Source of the DNA: Ophiobolus disseminans
Lineage: Eukaryota; Ascomycota; Dothideomycetes; Pleosporales; Phaeosphaeriaceae
NCBI GenBank assembly: GCA_010093685.1
Contig: MU006228.1
Span: 156,057-220,056 of the forward strand
Direction of reading: 5' to 3'
Length of the DNA stretch: 64,000 nt
Shown here: positions 31,431-46,300 of the stretch, piece by piece
Numbering within the stretch: the stretch's first letter is position 1
Layout: each line of letters starts with the position of its first letter
Made by a program: the position numbers and the translations under genes
The notes under the pieces: model-generated
Databases searched by the model: none
The model's input: the letters and a program-made list of their open reading frames with translations, nothing else
What the model was told of the DNA's origin: nothing

Positions 31431-34400
31431 CCATCGTACATGAAAGGCTGGAACCGACCTCCGGACCCAATCACGCCCCCGCACTTACATGCACGCACGA
31501 GCAGCAAGAGTCCCAGCGGCGCGGGTCGATAAGGGGCGGACAAGTGCGGCGCGCATGACGGGTAAAGTAGCCGTGTACATGTAGGATCTGAGGGAAGGTA
31601 TTTTTTTGTTGGTCAAAGGTAGATGCGATTGTGATGATGTGAATTGTGCTAATGACTACCTGCTAGTTGGTGGGAGGTTGGTATACACGACCCTCCACGC
31701 CCTAACCTCCCATCGTACCTAAAAACCCACCAATGCACCCAATCTATTGCGTAGAAATGTATGAGGTAGAGTAGAGTAAGCCGACCCCTCGCCCAGCTGC
31801 CGAACATTGTCAAACTGCCATTGCAGCGGGGACCAAGGGAGCGGGACGTGCCTTTCCTTCCTCACCGATAACCATCAACGCCACCTCCTCGCATTCAAAT
31901 CCTTCCTTTCACCTCGCCGTCTACACGCATATATGTTGTTTGGCATGAGATGTTGGCGGCGCCTAGGACTTCTGATTAGGAGCGGGGATTAGCCGGGCCT
32001 ATGGGACAAATGCAGGGCGCTCTTGATCATGCACGCACGCATGCATCGCACGCAAGAAGGGCATCTCGTGTCTAGATGCTGCGGACGCGGACTAGGATAT
32101 GGGGCAGCGTGTCGTGCGTGCTGCGTAGGAAGAAAAAAAGAGGGCTGCATATGCTATACTATACCTTACTGTAGCGAACTATACTATTACCTAGGTATTT
32201 GAGAAACAACAACGCCATGCATGAAATGGCGTCAAGCAAGGCCTCGATCGACACGCGCACATGCTAGATTTAGAAAACGGTTCGTCCTATGCTTCTAGCC
32301 AAGATCGCAGGATCCAAGGCCTTGGACGTAAAGCGTAGAGAAGGTGTGAGCATCGGATCCGGAAAACCACCAACAAGTCGTGAAACGGGCGTAGGGAGAG
32401 ACAACACCACGCAACACGCCTCGTGACCAACGCGTGATAATGCGGAGGCGGAGACCATAAGCAACGACTCGAGCGTAAGGCTACCGACGTCAACTCTAGG
32501 TCAGCTGTGGGCATCGCGTTAGGAGAAAGCTGAGATGAGATGAGATGTGAGACGTTGGCGCATCGGTACGGCGAGGCGAGACGGGCAAGCGGTAGGAAAC
32601 CCTCCTCGTACCGTACCGTCCGTTCCCTTCCTTCCTCACCGTTGTTGCCCGTCTGATGTCAGCCGCGTATCTGAACGACGCGCCAATGTCCCCGATTCGC
32701 CCGCGCAAACTCAAGTCAATCGTCACATGGGGGAGTTCCCCTCAAAGCGGTGCCTTCGACACAATCGTTCCCCCAGAGTGGAAACGCAGCGCCGGTGACC
32801 GGTGTGCTCCACGCGATACAAGTCTGGGGTAAGTGCGGGATCGGGTCCGGAGGTAGCGGAGCAGCTGCTGATCTAGGAACGCCATGGCGAGGAGGAAGGC
32901 GCTCCTTGTAGGCTGTCGAATGCGGTTCTTATGTCGGTCGAGATATGAGCCGGGGGAGCGTTTTGAGGTAGGTATATATTAGCTTCGAGTAAGAGAAATG
33001 TGGCGTAGAAGCAGGGCGTAATTCGTAAATGAAAGCCTGGGTCGTACAAGAGAGCCCGTTTCCCGGCATCGTGACCACATTGGCGCGCTTCCACGATCAT
33101 GCAGCTGCGAAGCGCGCGAGATAGGCGGAAGCGAGAAGCGGGCTTCTAACGAGCATGGTCGTAATCGAGGAGGTGGAAGCGACGTTGTAGGCTGATTTGT
33201 GGATTTATCCTAATACCGTAACTGTGATGAGCAGCGTCATTGGCTGGCGATCATCGGCCCGGAACTTGCTCTGGTATACTGCACGCCTTGCCGAGTATAA
33301 TATGTACAATCGGGCCGTGTGATGAAGTACGTCTGATGTTGTTGCTTCCAAAACGAGTGTGGGTGAGCGTGGGAGTGTGTGGCACGGTGATAGCACTGAC
33401 TAGTTCTTACCTCCTCTAGGTGTTACGTTTCGTGCAATGATGCGTGATTATGGTGTTGCATCCTATCGTGCTCATTGCCAGACTCGAGCAAGTGAACCGT
33501 GGGCTCGGGACACAAGGCGTCCAGCACGCGTTATGTCGAGCTGCGAGGCGGTGAACAATAACGCGCAGCCGCAATATCGACGATAACACCCGTACGACAG
33601 CGCGTAAGACCGTGGGTTCAGTTTTAGAATCTGGGGTCAGCGACGATACTACCGATGGAGTGGTAAAGGGTTCTCGCTGGCTGGGCTATGTTGCAGTTAA
33701 TATGGGAGCGGTAGCATTAGCTCAGGCTGACCACCCATCAGAATACGAATTGCATTGTTATTCTCGAAGAGAATGCGCGCCTGGGAGTACGAAGTAAATG
33801 AACATGTACAGCTGACAGGTCAGCATGCAGTATTACCAGAACCATAGTTAGTCTGTGAACCATACCATCGGATCCGAGGAGTAGTCTCGCCATGTGCTTA
33901 CCTCGAGGTGAAACCTAGGCGAAGAGCCCCGTGTATGATAAACGTGAATCTTTCATGACACGGCGTAAGCCAGCAAGATGTTGATGAGCCGTGCTCGAAA
34001 GGAAGGACTACCGAATGAGGCAGGAGGCACCACGTCCAACGGCTATCTTGCTCCGGCCTCGAGATTCTACGGATGTGAGCGATGCGCTAGCGTTGATTAG
34101 ATGTTGGAAGTTCGAGAAGGACGCACGTGCGACCTGAAGCAGAAGGTCAGTGACCACTGGCGGTGGGCGGAGAAACTGCAACAATCCTGCGGCAAAATGT
34201 TGCAACAGGCCTATTTTCTTATTGGCCAAGAAGACGTGGGCAGTATGTTTTCGCCCGTGAGCCGTTGGTGGAGCAAAGTTCGTATGCAACAGCATTGCAT
34301 GAACCCCCATTCTGTGGTCTTAGGCACGGTCTCGACAGCATGAGGTTCTCTGTTGGCCTTCAAATCCTCTGGCGCAAATGTAACCCCACATGTGATCTGC

Positions 34401-37400
34401 GGATAAGCTTGTGATAAGCACGTGGGGAGGATACACCAACTGCACGCGACTGCCAAGGATGAGGCGTGGCCATGTGCCCTGCCCTGACCGGGGTAATATG
34501 AAGCTCGAAGCCTTCAGTTGGTCTCTTCGATCCCTCATGCCGAAAGACGGCTGATAATAACGAGAAGCGATCTTAAGATGGACGGGAGAGGAATAGGACG
34601 CGGAGTCACAAGCAAAAACGACTCGTGACATTTGAAAATCCACGCGAGACTCCGAGCGATGCCCTCGGTGACCGGCGCTTCTTCGAAACCTCATTCTACT
34701 GCGGAGGCGAGCGATGAGCGATGCGACCTTCTCCAGGAGGCATGGCAACGCAGTGCGCTAGGCTCCGACGTCCAGGCACTGGGATTCAAATGCTTCTTTG
34801 GGCACCTCCACGAGCCGTATTAGGAAATAGACGATGTCCCACGCACGCGAAATGAAGACCCGAGCGGCTGGAAAATGCGTGCGGATCCGCGAATCGCGAT
34901 GAAGCTTTTACCGGGAGTGACCCGCGAAGCCGACAAGCAGAGTCGTCGGTCGCAACGTGCCGTGATAATAAGAGAGCTATTCGCCCAAACGACTCATGCG
35001 AAACAGGCGGAGGCCAGCAAAGTTCCCCCCGTACGCTAAAGGTAAAATAGCGTGCCTCACTAACGCAAATCGAACGCCCTCCGCTTGTTCGAGGCAGCGA
35101 GCCCAGCGCCGCATGGGGGGGAGCTGGACACAACTTCGGGGGTATCGCAACGGTGGCCGAAACCTTCGGCAAGTATTTCGACGAAGTGATGGTGGACGCC
35201 GTCATCAGGATGGAAGCATGTCTCAAAGCAGCTACGGCTGAAACGCCTTGGGATGCGTGGGTGAGCACGTTGTAGCTGCGGATTGGACCCCAGATACGAA
35301 GTGATGCACAGCGCATAATATAGCCTGTCGCGCTCCGATATTAACAATGACCAACTCGTTCCTCGTACGGAGCTAGATGAACCAAAAGCAAGGACGACTC
35401 CTGAAGCACTGGTGACAACCAGAGGCGCCGAAAACGTCGCAGGAATCATCGACCATGGCGAGATGCACGACCGAGCCATATGCCGCTGCGGCCAACCGAA
35501 GCAGCAACCGGTGGATGTAAGACGGGCGATTGGTGAGAGTGCAGCAGTCGGGGGTGAGTGACAGCCACGCGACTCGTGCAGATGGGGATGCTTCCGCGCA
35601 CTTGCCGTGCCAAATGTGGCTTAAGGCGCAACGCCAGAGCCAGGCCGTCGGAACTGCCAAGACCCCGGGAATGTGGCACTGTCACGCCGCCATCGTGGGT
35701 GCAATCGTGTCCCCATGCTCAGCTGCGTTTGTGGGGTTAAGGGCACAATTGTCGTACCGCGCGGCGGCAAGTCGCACGCACGATATGGGGGTGCGACACA
35801 GAATGAAGGAAAAGGACCAGTCTCGACAGGTTCTTTGTACGTTTGCGACCATGCGCTTGACCTATTTGTGAATGCACAGCCGATCGGTTGGGCTCAGACG
35901 TTGCGAAGCAGAGGCGCGGGATGCGGGTTGGGTGGCTGTTCCCGGACCGATACCGAAACTCATTTGCCCGTTTGTCGAGAAGAAGTGATCGACGGGTTTT
36001 GTTTAATTCGGTGTAACTATACAAGCGAGGGCCTGAGAGCCAAAAAGCAAATGTTGTCGATAGATAGACGGCGACTGGGCCTTTCGATCGCCGCGTCTGT
36101 GGGGTAAGTCTGAAAGCTAGGTAGATTTATTGTGTGGGAAAGAAATCTCCGAGGCTGAATCGCTTTCGAATCGCTTTCTGCTACTGTTGTTGGCTGCGTT
36201 CTGACGACCGACCGCGGTTGTGATACATCGGGTCATCTTGTGTCTTGTCGTGATATGAGCTGTCCTATTACTTGCGTTGTAAGCCAAGCGTAAGGGATGG
36301 TTCAAGTGGTGCTGATTGAATTAAGAAGCAATTTGTGTAGTATGACCTGGGGGAGGCGGACATCCACCCGGAGCAGTGCGATCGCCGTTCTTCTTCTTCT
36401 TCTGAATGCCTGTTTGTTGATACTTTGGGCGTGCGATGCAGAGTTGAGTCAAACCGAGTGCCGAGCACGACATAGAAGTGGCCCCCAACTATGATGCCAT
36501 CCCACTCTTAGTCACAGGACACATCGTGACCCTACATGAGACTCGAGGTAGCGATGTCGGTGAGACGAGTGGTGAATGTTTGAGGCCGATAGGTGCTGGT
36601 ACGGTATCTATAGAGTTGCAAGAAGACTTTCTTCCGGGCTCGCAGTCCGAAGACAAAGACTTTTTTAGTCACGAGCGGGTGAATCCTCCCTACCGCCTAT
36701 ATCACTAGCGGTGACTATACCTGACGAGAGAGGTGGGCGGTACATCTGCTGTTAACTCTCGTGAGATGTGGCGAGTACCAACAGAGGCTGTATACGGGCC
36801 GTGGTTGCGACTAGGCAGTGAAGCTGGAGAGGATAGGCTCTGCGACACCCAGATGATCCAGCATTACCTGGTAAAACCGTGATTTTCGCTGTACAACTCA
36901 TGAAACAGGCAATCACGCTGCATCTGGTAAAGATGGTCGGTTGCACATGATCCCTTTGGGGCGCTGTGATTCGACGTCCGACTTCAGATGACCTCGAGAA
37001 ATTGCCTTGTAGTGGGATATCCGTGCCTGTCGCATGGAGTCAAACACGGCAGTGGGAGAACTGTGCACGTATTCAGCGGGGTACATCTCGCTACCCCGAA
37101 CTGTGAAGCTGAACTGCTGGAGAGTGTCTCAGTGTTCGAGAATAGACCACATTTAGCCTTGGTGGCCACCGGGCTTGTCCCTCGTGCCCTCGCTCCCCAT
37201 GCGACGGCCAGCGCAGAGCGAAACATGGCGAACAATGGCATGCAAACGTAGCGCGTATGGTCAGCGTCTTAGTCGCCATCCAGCTGCTGGCGGTGGGCGG
37301 AGAATCTCGCTCAGAGTACCGCAGCGGCGAGAGCAAGGCCGAAGCGGCGTGTCATTTGAGCGTGCAGAGGCTTCGCTCTTGACCGCCAGCGGAAGAACTC

Positions 37401-38629
37401 CAGGCGCTCGTGATGCCAATCGCGTGCGGGGAGGTGCACGCCAGCGGAAGGCGGACAGTCAATTGGAAACAGCTGCCCAGATGGCCGCGACGTTGTCGTG
37501 AGGCTCTCTGGCAATATGGAGCATACGATGGTTTCAGGGTCCAAGTCGACATGGACGCCCGGCAATCCTCGAGAAGCACATGACCTGAGTGCGAGGCTTG
37601 GAAGGGGAAAAGAAACGCTCGCGGAGAGGCTGGACTGCTTCCGCGCAGGCAAAGGGCAGATCCCTGGCGCACGGCATCACATGCTGCGCAAATCTGCGCT
37701 GTAATCGCTGACAAAGCGGTATTGTAATGTAATTTATGTGCAAGACTCAGGTGACGAGAATGCGTGCGACGGGCCGGCGAGGTCTGCAACCAGTCGTCGA
37801 GCCGCCGCATCACAGTCGCGGTGCCGGGCAGGGGCAGCGGGCGTGGTCAGCGTCGAAGCGTTGGGTTGGTGATTTGCGTGAATTTGCAGCGTGGACATGA
37901 GACGAGCCCAAGACTGCGAGTCAGCCTCTTTCGACGCAGGTTCTGGAAGTGCAACCTTGTTGCGCACGGCCGGGGGCAGAGAGAATCATGTGCTCTCCCC
38001 ACGCCCAGACCAGCACTTGGACGGCGAGCCACGCGGGCGCCGACGCTTTCAGCAGGAGAGCCTGTGGCGGCGGGCTCTGCATGCGTGCTGTCGGAGGAGT
38101 GACGATTGTGCCACCGTCTGGTGGAGTGTCCTCGAAGCACTTCACTCTTGACGGGGGGTGTCGGCGCTCTGCCTCTACGGGCGTGCGTGCAGAGTCTGCT
38201 CCATGGCCAAAGAGCGGTAGCGGTAGGGTAGGCCGTGGTCGTGCAATCTGCCGCAGATGCTCCGGGCGCGCTTCTTTAGGGCGGTAGGAGCGACAGGGAT
38301 GCGGGCCAGGTGTGCCTTCCCTGTCCACAGGTCGCTCCTTCCATGTTGGCGGTAGCCCCCCCTGTCCGCCGCCATATGTACCACACGCACACGGCCAGCC
38401 TTTAAACTCCCACCGAGGCCCACTTGGTTACCTCACCCACTGTGACTCTCCCCCATCGACACCTTTACGCCGCCAGCCCTCCCCCCTCACCGCACGCCGT
38501 GCCCCTCCATGTATTCGACACAGCTGTAGTCCCGCCGGCGCATCCTCTGCTGGCCACTGTTCTCGTCGACGCAATCGCACCCTCACCGTCGCCGACACCG
38601 CATTCCACCGCCACCCCCGGACCTGCACA

Positions 38630-40368
38630 ATGCCCCTCCACGCAGAACGCCCGATCGTGCGTGTAGAGCACAGCTCGATGCGCACCATTGAGACGCGCAA
38701 CACGGAGAACCTGTTCGGCCTCTGGTCTGGTGAGTGCAGCCCGAGCCGCGGCTCCACATGCACATGCCTCTAACACATGTGCTAGTCTTTGCCAGATGCT
38801 CGCCGGCCATGGAGGACGGCAAGCGCTACGAGAATATGGCGTGGCGGCTGTGGTCGCGCGAGACCTTCTGCTGCCAGCCCGACAATGTCGTCGCGCCGCA
38901 GTGGTCCTTTGAGCAGCAGTTGCCGGCAGAGATGCCCGAGCTTTCCACCAGCGTAGCCTCCGACGACTCCAACCTGGAAGCCGCGCTCACCTCGACTTCC
39001 CGATCAGACTCTACCTCGGCATCGCGACCCGACCTCCGCCGCCACGATTCCGCGACCAGCCAGGCCCGCGGCAGGCACATGACGCCCATCGGCCTGGAGA
39101 AGGTCGTCAACTCCATCCAGGAGAAGCGCTTCCTCGAGCCGCTCTCGCCACTGCCGCCCCAGCTCGCAGCGCCCATCCGCGCACCCGCCGAGGTCACCAC
39201 GCCCCGCCCGTCGTCGCCGCCCACCACCGCCCGCCGCATCCCAGAGTCGTCCACATCCACCGTGGCCACCACCCAGGGCAGCGAAGCCATGAGCCCCCCC
39301 GTCGGCTCAGAGGCCAGCGCCTCCACCGACATGAGCCACCACAGTGTCGTGCGCGGCTTCGAGCGCGGCCACATCTCGACGTCGATCCGCTCCACCACCA
39401 ACCTCAACCCCACTCCCATCCTCAAGTCGTCTGCCAGCTTCGTCGCACGGCCAGCCCCGTCCAAGCTCGACCTGGGCAAAAAGAAGCAGCCCATGTTCAC
39501 CCTCGGCGGCTCATCCGACGAGGACGCCGCCAGCTCCTTCGAGGCCTACTCCCTCAAGCAGCGCAGCTCGCTGACCGAGAACCTGCGCAACGCCCCGGCC
39601 ATGCGCAAGACGACCTCGTTCAAGAAGGAGGTCGTCACCCGCACCTACCAGGACATGACGTCCGAGAGCGACGGCGCCATCGAGAGCGACAGCGAAGACG
39701 AGGTCGACGAGAGCGCCATCGAGGACGATGACGACTCCGAGGCCGAGTGGGAAGACGAAGACAACGAGGAGGAGGACAGCGTTCCCTCCAGCCTGAAGGA
39801 GATGAACCCATTCCAGCGTGTCGAGTCGAGCGCCAACCTCACTTCGCGCCGCTCCCTTCTCACCACGCAGCTCCACGAAGGCGATCGCGCACAGGCCCTG
39901 CAGAATGCAGCCTCGCGGTCATCACCCGCCATCCGTCGATCACGCACCACCACACCCAACGGACCATCCACTGGCAACTCCCCCCAGGAGGAAGGCCTCA
40001 TGATGCGGCAACAAAGCCGCCCCAAGCCTATCATGACTACCACCAATGTGCATCCCCCCGCCATGTCACCGCGCAGCACAAGACGCAACATGATGCAGCA
40101 AGAACTCACCGGCAGCTTAAGACAGAACCTGCTGTGGGAGCGGCAACAAAAGAACGCTACCAGCAATGCGGTAGCGAAGCGCCAACAAAGCGCAGTGTCT
40201 CTGCCGGCCTTGCGGAGAGCGGCCACCACCAGCAACATCCCGGGCATCACCTCGCAGGTGCAACAGAGCGCCAACCCATCCTCGTCATTCAAAGACACAA
40301 ACTCGGTCGACGCACAAAGTAATTACTTCGATAGCGGCCTCAACATCTACCACGTCTCTGGGTGGTAG
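38630..40368 (+). CDS. GATA_AreA/DUF1752-domain protein with DUF3295-like tail
   Basis: Exon 1 is 38630-38729 and exon 2 is 38786-40368, with a 56-base intron (GTGAGT...GCTAG), giving 560 residues. Residues about 25-60 (TENLFGLWSVFARCSPAMED, then GKRYENMAWRLWSRE) are the small GATA_AreA (DUF1752) domain also found in AreA-type nitrogen regulators and yeast Reg1-like PP1 regulators. There is no GATA zinc finger. The rest is disordered and Ser/Pro/Thr-rich, with a conserved KKKQPMFTLGGSSDED block, a KTTSFKKEV basic patch, a long acidic run (SDSEDEVDESAIEDDDDSEA) and a C-terminal SNYFDSGLNIYHVSGW, features of the DUF3295 family. A regulatory scaffold role, possibly in glucose or nitrogen repression, is inferred from relatives. 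It is isolated in gene-poor DNA on both sides. Confidence 0.85.
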
Positions 40369-43300
40369 TATGGGGCATCATCTCTTCATTATCTGCACCT
40401 TTTAGCGGCATTTGCGAACAGCTCGGCGTTCTGGGATTGTTTTCTTTCTACTTCGGCCGCTTTGGCGCTTCCTCTGGACGGCCTACATGGTTCATGATCC
40501 AAAAGTCCCTCGAATCCATTCAGGACTCTGTATGCCGCGAGGCTACGAATTTCTTTCGCGCAGTCTTATCTGGCCAAGGGCGGTTCATTTGGCTTGAGAT
40601 GGGTCACGGCTCACGCCTGGAGGTCACGGTGGTTTTCTGACTGGTCTGTAACATACTGCATTGTACTTCTATCGGGTTACTCTCCCGAGCCAGTGCCATA
40701 TACCCCCGGCATAGGACGGCTTTGAAGAGCCGCTCGACGACAGCATTACCTCGACATGCAATAGCAGGTATCTAGCTAGTACTTAATGACAAAAGCGGAT
40801 TGATCAATATCGACTTCCACACATGCAGCTCATGGTGATTGTGACTCGCCGGTGAGCAGATGCAGTATGCCGACGACATTCATGGCTTCATCGACTTGCT
40901 CTTCTCGTCAGCTGGGCCCGGGGTGGATGTCCCAACAAGACGCACGCTTGTTTGGAGAGCCAGTTGTGTTTAGCAGGCACCTTTACCGCTCTTCTGAATC
41001 ATCTAGCATAATAGGGTGCCCAGCAGGCGCTAAAGCACGCTTCGGTAGGCCCTCATGCAACCGCCGCACGCAACCATTGAAGCACCTTGGTTCTCGTCGC
41101 ATCTGCCGCAGGTAGACAGCCTCCGAGCACGTTGCCCGTGTCACGATGGCAGTTTTGGCTTGCTGTGTTTATTGTGACAATATACGAACCGTGGATCTGC
41201 CAATATGCCTCGGGCAGTGACAAAGTTGGGGGCAATTCGCGGCTATTGCCCAGCGTCTCCCTCGGCCCGGCTTGATTGAGCTCTCCCCATCACAAGGGAG
41301 CGGACAGCAAGGGCATGCGGAGCTCGAGGGCGGCCACCTCGTGAGACGACCCTTGCGTACTATTGACCGGGAGCACGCCGGCGTGCATCGTGGCGAGCGC
41401 TCTGGGTTCCGCTGTGCGCCGTGGGATCGCCGTCGAGACTCGAGCGCTGCAGGTGGCCTTCAGCCTTATGAGTCAGGCTACAAACTCAACACCACAGCAC
41501 CCATTGCGCGATGACTGAGTCTAACGGCGGCGTCCATTGCACCGGATGCAGCACGGAGCGGAACCGCGACACGTCATGATGGCCAGGGAGCCCTTATCGA
41601 CTCGATTGCTGCATTGTTGTTGGTCATCGTGTTTCGGGGCTCCCCTCGTCTGCATCAGCATCACTCAACCTCCACGCAGGCAGCTGACCGTGGGAACAAC
41701 GGCTTCGCCTATCTCCACGCATCTGCCTTGCCGCTCTGCAATGCCTACCCCGGATTGCACGGGCTCAGCTTAGAGCCGCCCCGGATGCCTCTTCCAGTCC
41801 CATCATCATCGCTCACTCATCGCATGCTATTCGCGACTTCCCTTGATCGCCTCTTGATCACCAGATGCTAAGAACAACAGCCACCCATGCGAACCGCCAG
41901 CAGGACCGCTCCGCGATGCTCCATCAGGCACCCGCAGCGCTACCCCGCGACACAGTCGGTCTGGAGGTTGATGCGCTGGCAGCTTAGCGCCTGCACGCAG
42001 GTCATCTGAAAGTATCCTCGCACCTGAGTGGGAGCGGCTTCAGCCTCAAAACAAGGAGCTCCGCCACCGCGGGAGGGCGGACTTGCAATTGAAGGTCAAA
42101 CGCCCCGGCAATTCGCTTACCACCCTGTGACTGTGATGGGGCTCCTCGTCACCAAATCTTCCGGCTTTGCATCGCCATTTGTCGCACTCGTGGGGGATTT
42201 TCATCACATGGTCTGCTACTGTCACACCTTTCACGAGACGAGCTGGCGCTTTCTGGTGACATGTTGTTTCTCTTCGCCAATGCTGGCATGTCGATCTGGC
42301 GCCCTCGCTGCACGTCTCGAGATAGGTATCGATATCTGCATCGACCAGATTAGAGTACGCCGGTTGACTTGTCAACTGCCGCCGTGCAGCAAGCACTCAA
42401 GCCGTCGATACCACCCCCAGCATGTCGTGCTCGCGTTTCATGGGCGCGGAGAGGGACCCCATTGCCTCGCTGCAGAGGCTGCACGACGCCAGCGTATCGT
42501 CAATACTTCCTGCATTGCCGGATTCTTGTTTGGCGATGCGTTTGACGTACCAAACACCATGGCCAAGACCCGATGGCTTACCGTCGACGCGTACACTGTA
42601 ATTGTTACCTCTCCTTTATCGAATTTCTCTCCGCGGTCTCACTATCATTCTCTTGCCCCGTCGGCTCTTATCTCAGGCTGCCGATGGTTGTCGCTAGCGG
42701 TGAGCACTTGCGGCATCTTGCCAGATGCGGTATGTACTTCGATATCACATGAGTCTCCTCGTTGCTCGAACGTTGTACAGGTTGGCACCCCACGTCCACA
42801 AACCAACTTACCGGCGCCTGGTTCGGGAGACAGATCGCCAGCTCCAGGAGGCGTGCATGCAGTTTCACTGCAGATAAGGGACTGTGCTTACAATACTCGA
42901 GACTTTGAGACACACTACACACACTCACAACTGCAGCGCAACGTGCTACCATCCGCTTGCCCCTGACTTGCACGACGTTAACAGCCGTGGCGCACTACGG
43001 TATGTTTGTCGGGACGTCACCTCCACATGCGGAAAGTTTAGCTTTACGCCATGAACTTACCCCAGCTCAACAACTCCATATACGTCACTTTTACCCCAGA
43101 CTACCACGCTTCCTGTTTCACTTCCCCGCCTGGGCATTCAGGCAGGGAGGCGGCCACGAGGGCGTTATTTACGTTCACAGCCCGAGATGAATGTCACAGT
43201 CTTGACAACACATCATAGTGTGTAGGGTGACTCCTATGCGCCTGACATGTCATCGCGATGGGAATGCGCCTCTTCAAACTTACTCCTCTTTCGAAACAGA

Positions 43301-46300
43301 CACCAGATCTGGCCAACGCACCATGTCGTCGATTCCCCAGGATCACCTTCTCGGTGTTGAGATGAGATTCATCTTAGATCCACACGTGCCAAGATGCGGA
43401 GACCCCATTACCATATCGTGACCAGGTCATACAGTGTCGGTACCTCGAACACGACGCAAGCCCTCAACGGTGGGTAATACTTCCGCGACGCCTTCCATGT
43501 ATGAGGTCGGAGAAATCTCCGAATTTCTTTCGCAGCATGATGAACACGAGCAGTGCATGGCCCTCTTCCGATCAACCACGAGAAGTTCGATTGCAGTGCG
43601 CATCGTGGCGTCGAAGTTCCTCGGCCAAATCTCAGGAGCAACAAGTGCCTCTGCCGGCAGACGCATTCATGCCGGCACTGGCTTTCCGGATGCAAGCCCA
43701 CGTGAAAGCTCTCCACTGCGGCAGGCTGCAGCACTCTGCATTGGACGCTTCACGATGAATGCCATGAGTAGCTGCCAGCGCAACGAAATGCCAGCGCCAC
43801 ACGAGACATCGCGATACAACACCACGCCAACGCACCATAATGTCTATCACGAGCTGCACGCCCAGTACGCCATCCGCAGACTTGACGTAGGCGTTCGCAT
43901 AACACGTCCCAAGGCTCGCCTCGATCCGAGTCGCGTTTTTTTTCTTCCACGTATTGTTTTCGTTACAGACCCTGAATACACGAGTCGGCCCGGTAGGATA
44001 TGGACGCCGCTGGGAAATGGGGTCAGCTGCACCAATTCACTTTTGCGAAAAAGGTTTGGGTAAGCTTCCCCGCAAACGGATAGCGAGACTTGCTACTTTG
44101 GGACGTTCCTCCATCATACTATATCGTACCCTTAGCACGCTCATGGTAGGTAATGCCGTTGCGTCTACTAATTCGAAATCATATGTGAAAGGTTTGTGAA
44201 TGGTTCCGCATACCATGGCTCGGCTCAAACCCGCACACCCGGCCTCAACCAACGAGGATGTCGATCCCACGGCTCTGACTTGCGATATTCGCCACCAAGT
44301 GTCGTCGGCTTCATGTGAAAGGCCCGACTCATTGCTTAAAGTTGCCTGACAAGTCGCCTGACATGTTTTATCTCTCGGGGACGTGCGTTTTGCCTGGATG
44401 ATTACGAGTCGGAAATGCTTCATGACGGCGACGAGGTATTTGATATTGACAAGCTGATCCCTGGGGAAATGTTAAGTCCGGGACGTTAGCTTAGCGTCCC
44501 CGCGACGTCGCTCGATCCCCAAACCCCGGGATTGCAGTGTGTCGGATAGGGACACTACCGCTTCGAAGCCATGCATCGTGGTCGGGAATATGTACCGAGA
44601 TTATTCATGCTAACACGCGTCACATTACCTTGAAAGCTCTCTTCAATGTTCAATAACCCATCATGACGCGGCGCCGAAACTATCTACCTGCGATCTGCAT
44701 CTTATACCCTAGAATGCGATCACCTGGACGCGCCTGCAAAAGATGCGCGCAAACCTTTTTGCGGGAATTTATGACGTCGGTCGGGCGGCGCGTTATGCAG
44801 GTACATATCGGCAAGTTTCGACACGTCCTGGGCGATCGCATGCGCGCGGTACTGCATGGGGTAAGCCGGACGCTGCGACCTTGGTTTCGATTTCGATTTC
44901 GTGGGTCAAGGAAAATGGTGATGGAAAGTAGATGGAAGTATGGTAAGCTGGCGCACGCTCTACCACCGTAACAGCAACAGCGGAGTCCGCGACGCAATGC
45001 AACTATTCCTGCGCGGCGGAGTTTAGGAGCCTTAGCTCAGTAGCCTCGGGAAGTATGCGAACCATGGATCGCATTTATTGCTTCAACTCCGAATCGACAT
45101 CAACTCGATTCGCACTGCCTGATTTGGCTCTGACGCGCAACACCAAAATCCACAAACATGCATCTTCACATCATGCATGCTATTTCTAGAAATTCTCCCG
45201 AGTAATACATTTGCTCTGGGACCTGGCGCGCAAAGCTTTACCACTACTTTGCCTTGACCAGTGGTTGTTGGATATTGGTTGAGCGGCGGAAAGAAAATAG
45301 GGTGTGGCTGCATGCGGCTTAAAACGGCTTTTCTTAACTTGAATGTTCTTTTTCACGTGCGAGTCGGGTTGGTTCGGCGAAAGGCCTTTGTGTGCCGCTA
45401 GAGCACAATTCTTAGCAGAAGCGTGGAGGTGATATTTTTATTTTCACTTTCATGTCATCTCCATCCCATGCAGATCCAGATTCACAAGCAACTTCACATG
45501 CACATGTCAAGCTCTTCTTTTCTCTCCTTCTTTTCCTCGTATATCTCCACTCCCCCTTTGTCGCTTCCGACATCTCCCGCAAGCCCTCCCATCTGTCAAA
45601 CAAGCAACGCATCTAGACCGCTCCAAACGTCCCCACAAAAGAACTAATCAGGCATGTGAAAGATCGCTCCAAACTCCACAGAAAATGCAGGAGGGAACAC
45701 GCGTCGCTGCCTGAGCCACACCCTTCGGGCTTGACCGCGTTTCTAGCGAGGCTTCTAGCGTGCGGCTCTGCGGGTCTGGCATGCGGTATGTGCTAGCGTG
45801 CTACTGTTACAGGAAATGCGCGATGGCGGTTGTAGTTGGTTGGGCGAGTGCTATAGCACTCGAGCACATAAGCACAATGTTTTATTGGTGTGGCGGTTCA
45901 CATCAGAGACGGCTAGGCAAAGATTATGCATGTCTGGCGCGAGATACTAGCGCTGCAACCACGTCGACGAGAAAAGGTCTTTGCTTCGAGAATGGTGTGG
46001 CTTTATGCAACCCGCTGACAGGGGCGGCGACAAACATGAGGCTGGACGTTGTCGAACGCCTCATTATGCGTGCGTTTGCGGGTGGGTAGGTGTGCCGAGT
46101 TGTTGCGTCGGGGAGGTGTTTCACGCGTGAGTCGCTGGCGGGTGTGAAGATTTGATGTACGTGCGGAAAAGGGTGGGTCGAGCCACGTGGGAATGTGTTG
46201 ATGGGCTAAGGGGTGTGGGAGGATGTATGTTACCAATACGGTTTTTTTGATACAGGTGGGGATTGTATGACTGTTTGTGGGTATGAGTGAAGGGGGGAAC

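Larger units (their letters stand above)
28078..38629. other. Gene desert of about 10.5 kb
   Basis: Apart from a solo LTR at 29195-29391 I find no supportable protein or RNA gene. No ATG frame here has family features. Sequence composition is mixed: moderately AT-rich near 29-31 kb, GC-rich near 37-38.6 kb. It is therefore not the uniformly AT-rich DNA expected of heavily mutated repeats. The right end is the long upstream region of the AreA-domain gene. Confidence 0.5.

Noticed and set aside
31196..31558. 120-codon frame in the desert
   Set aside because: Pro/Ser/His composition comes from the pyrimidine tract; no independent evidence of coding.
33600..33800. tRNA-like string with AGCTCAGG
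   Set aside because: No matching acceptor or T-arm could be paired around it.
39645..40298. Long antisense frame of 217 codons
   Set aside because: Lies opposite the AreA-domain gene; Ser runs mirror the acidic tract of the real protein.
42028..42966. Long open frame of 312 codons on the plus strand
   Set aside because: It begins with GTG, has no domain features, shows Ser/Pro/Arg-rich random composition and lies in a GC-rich desert where long chance frames are expected.
43434..44063. Open frame of 209 codons
   Set aside because: GTG start, no recognisable motif, and overlapping frames of similar quality on the other strand.
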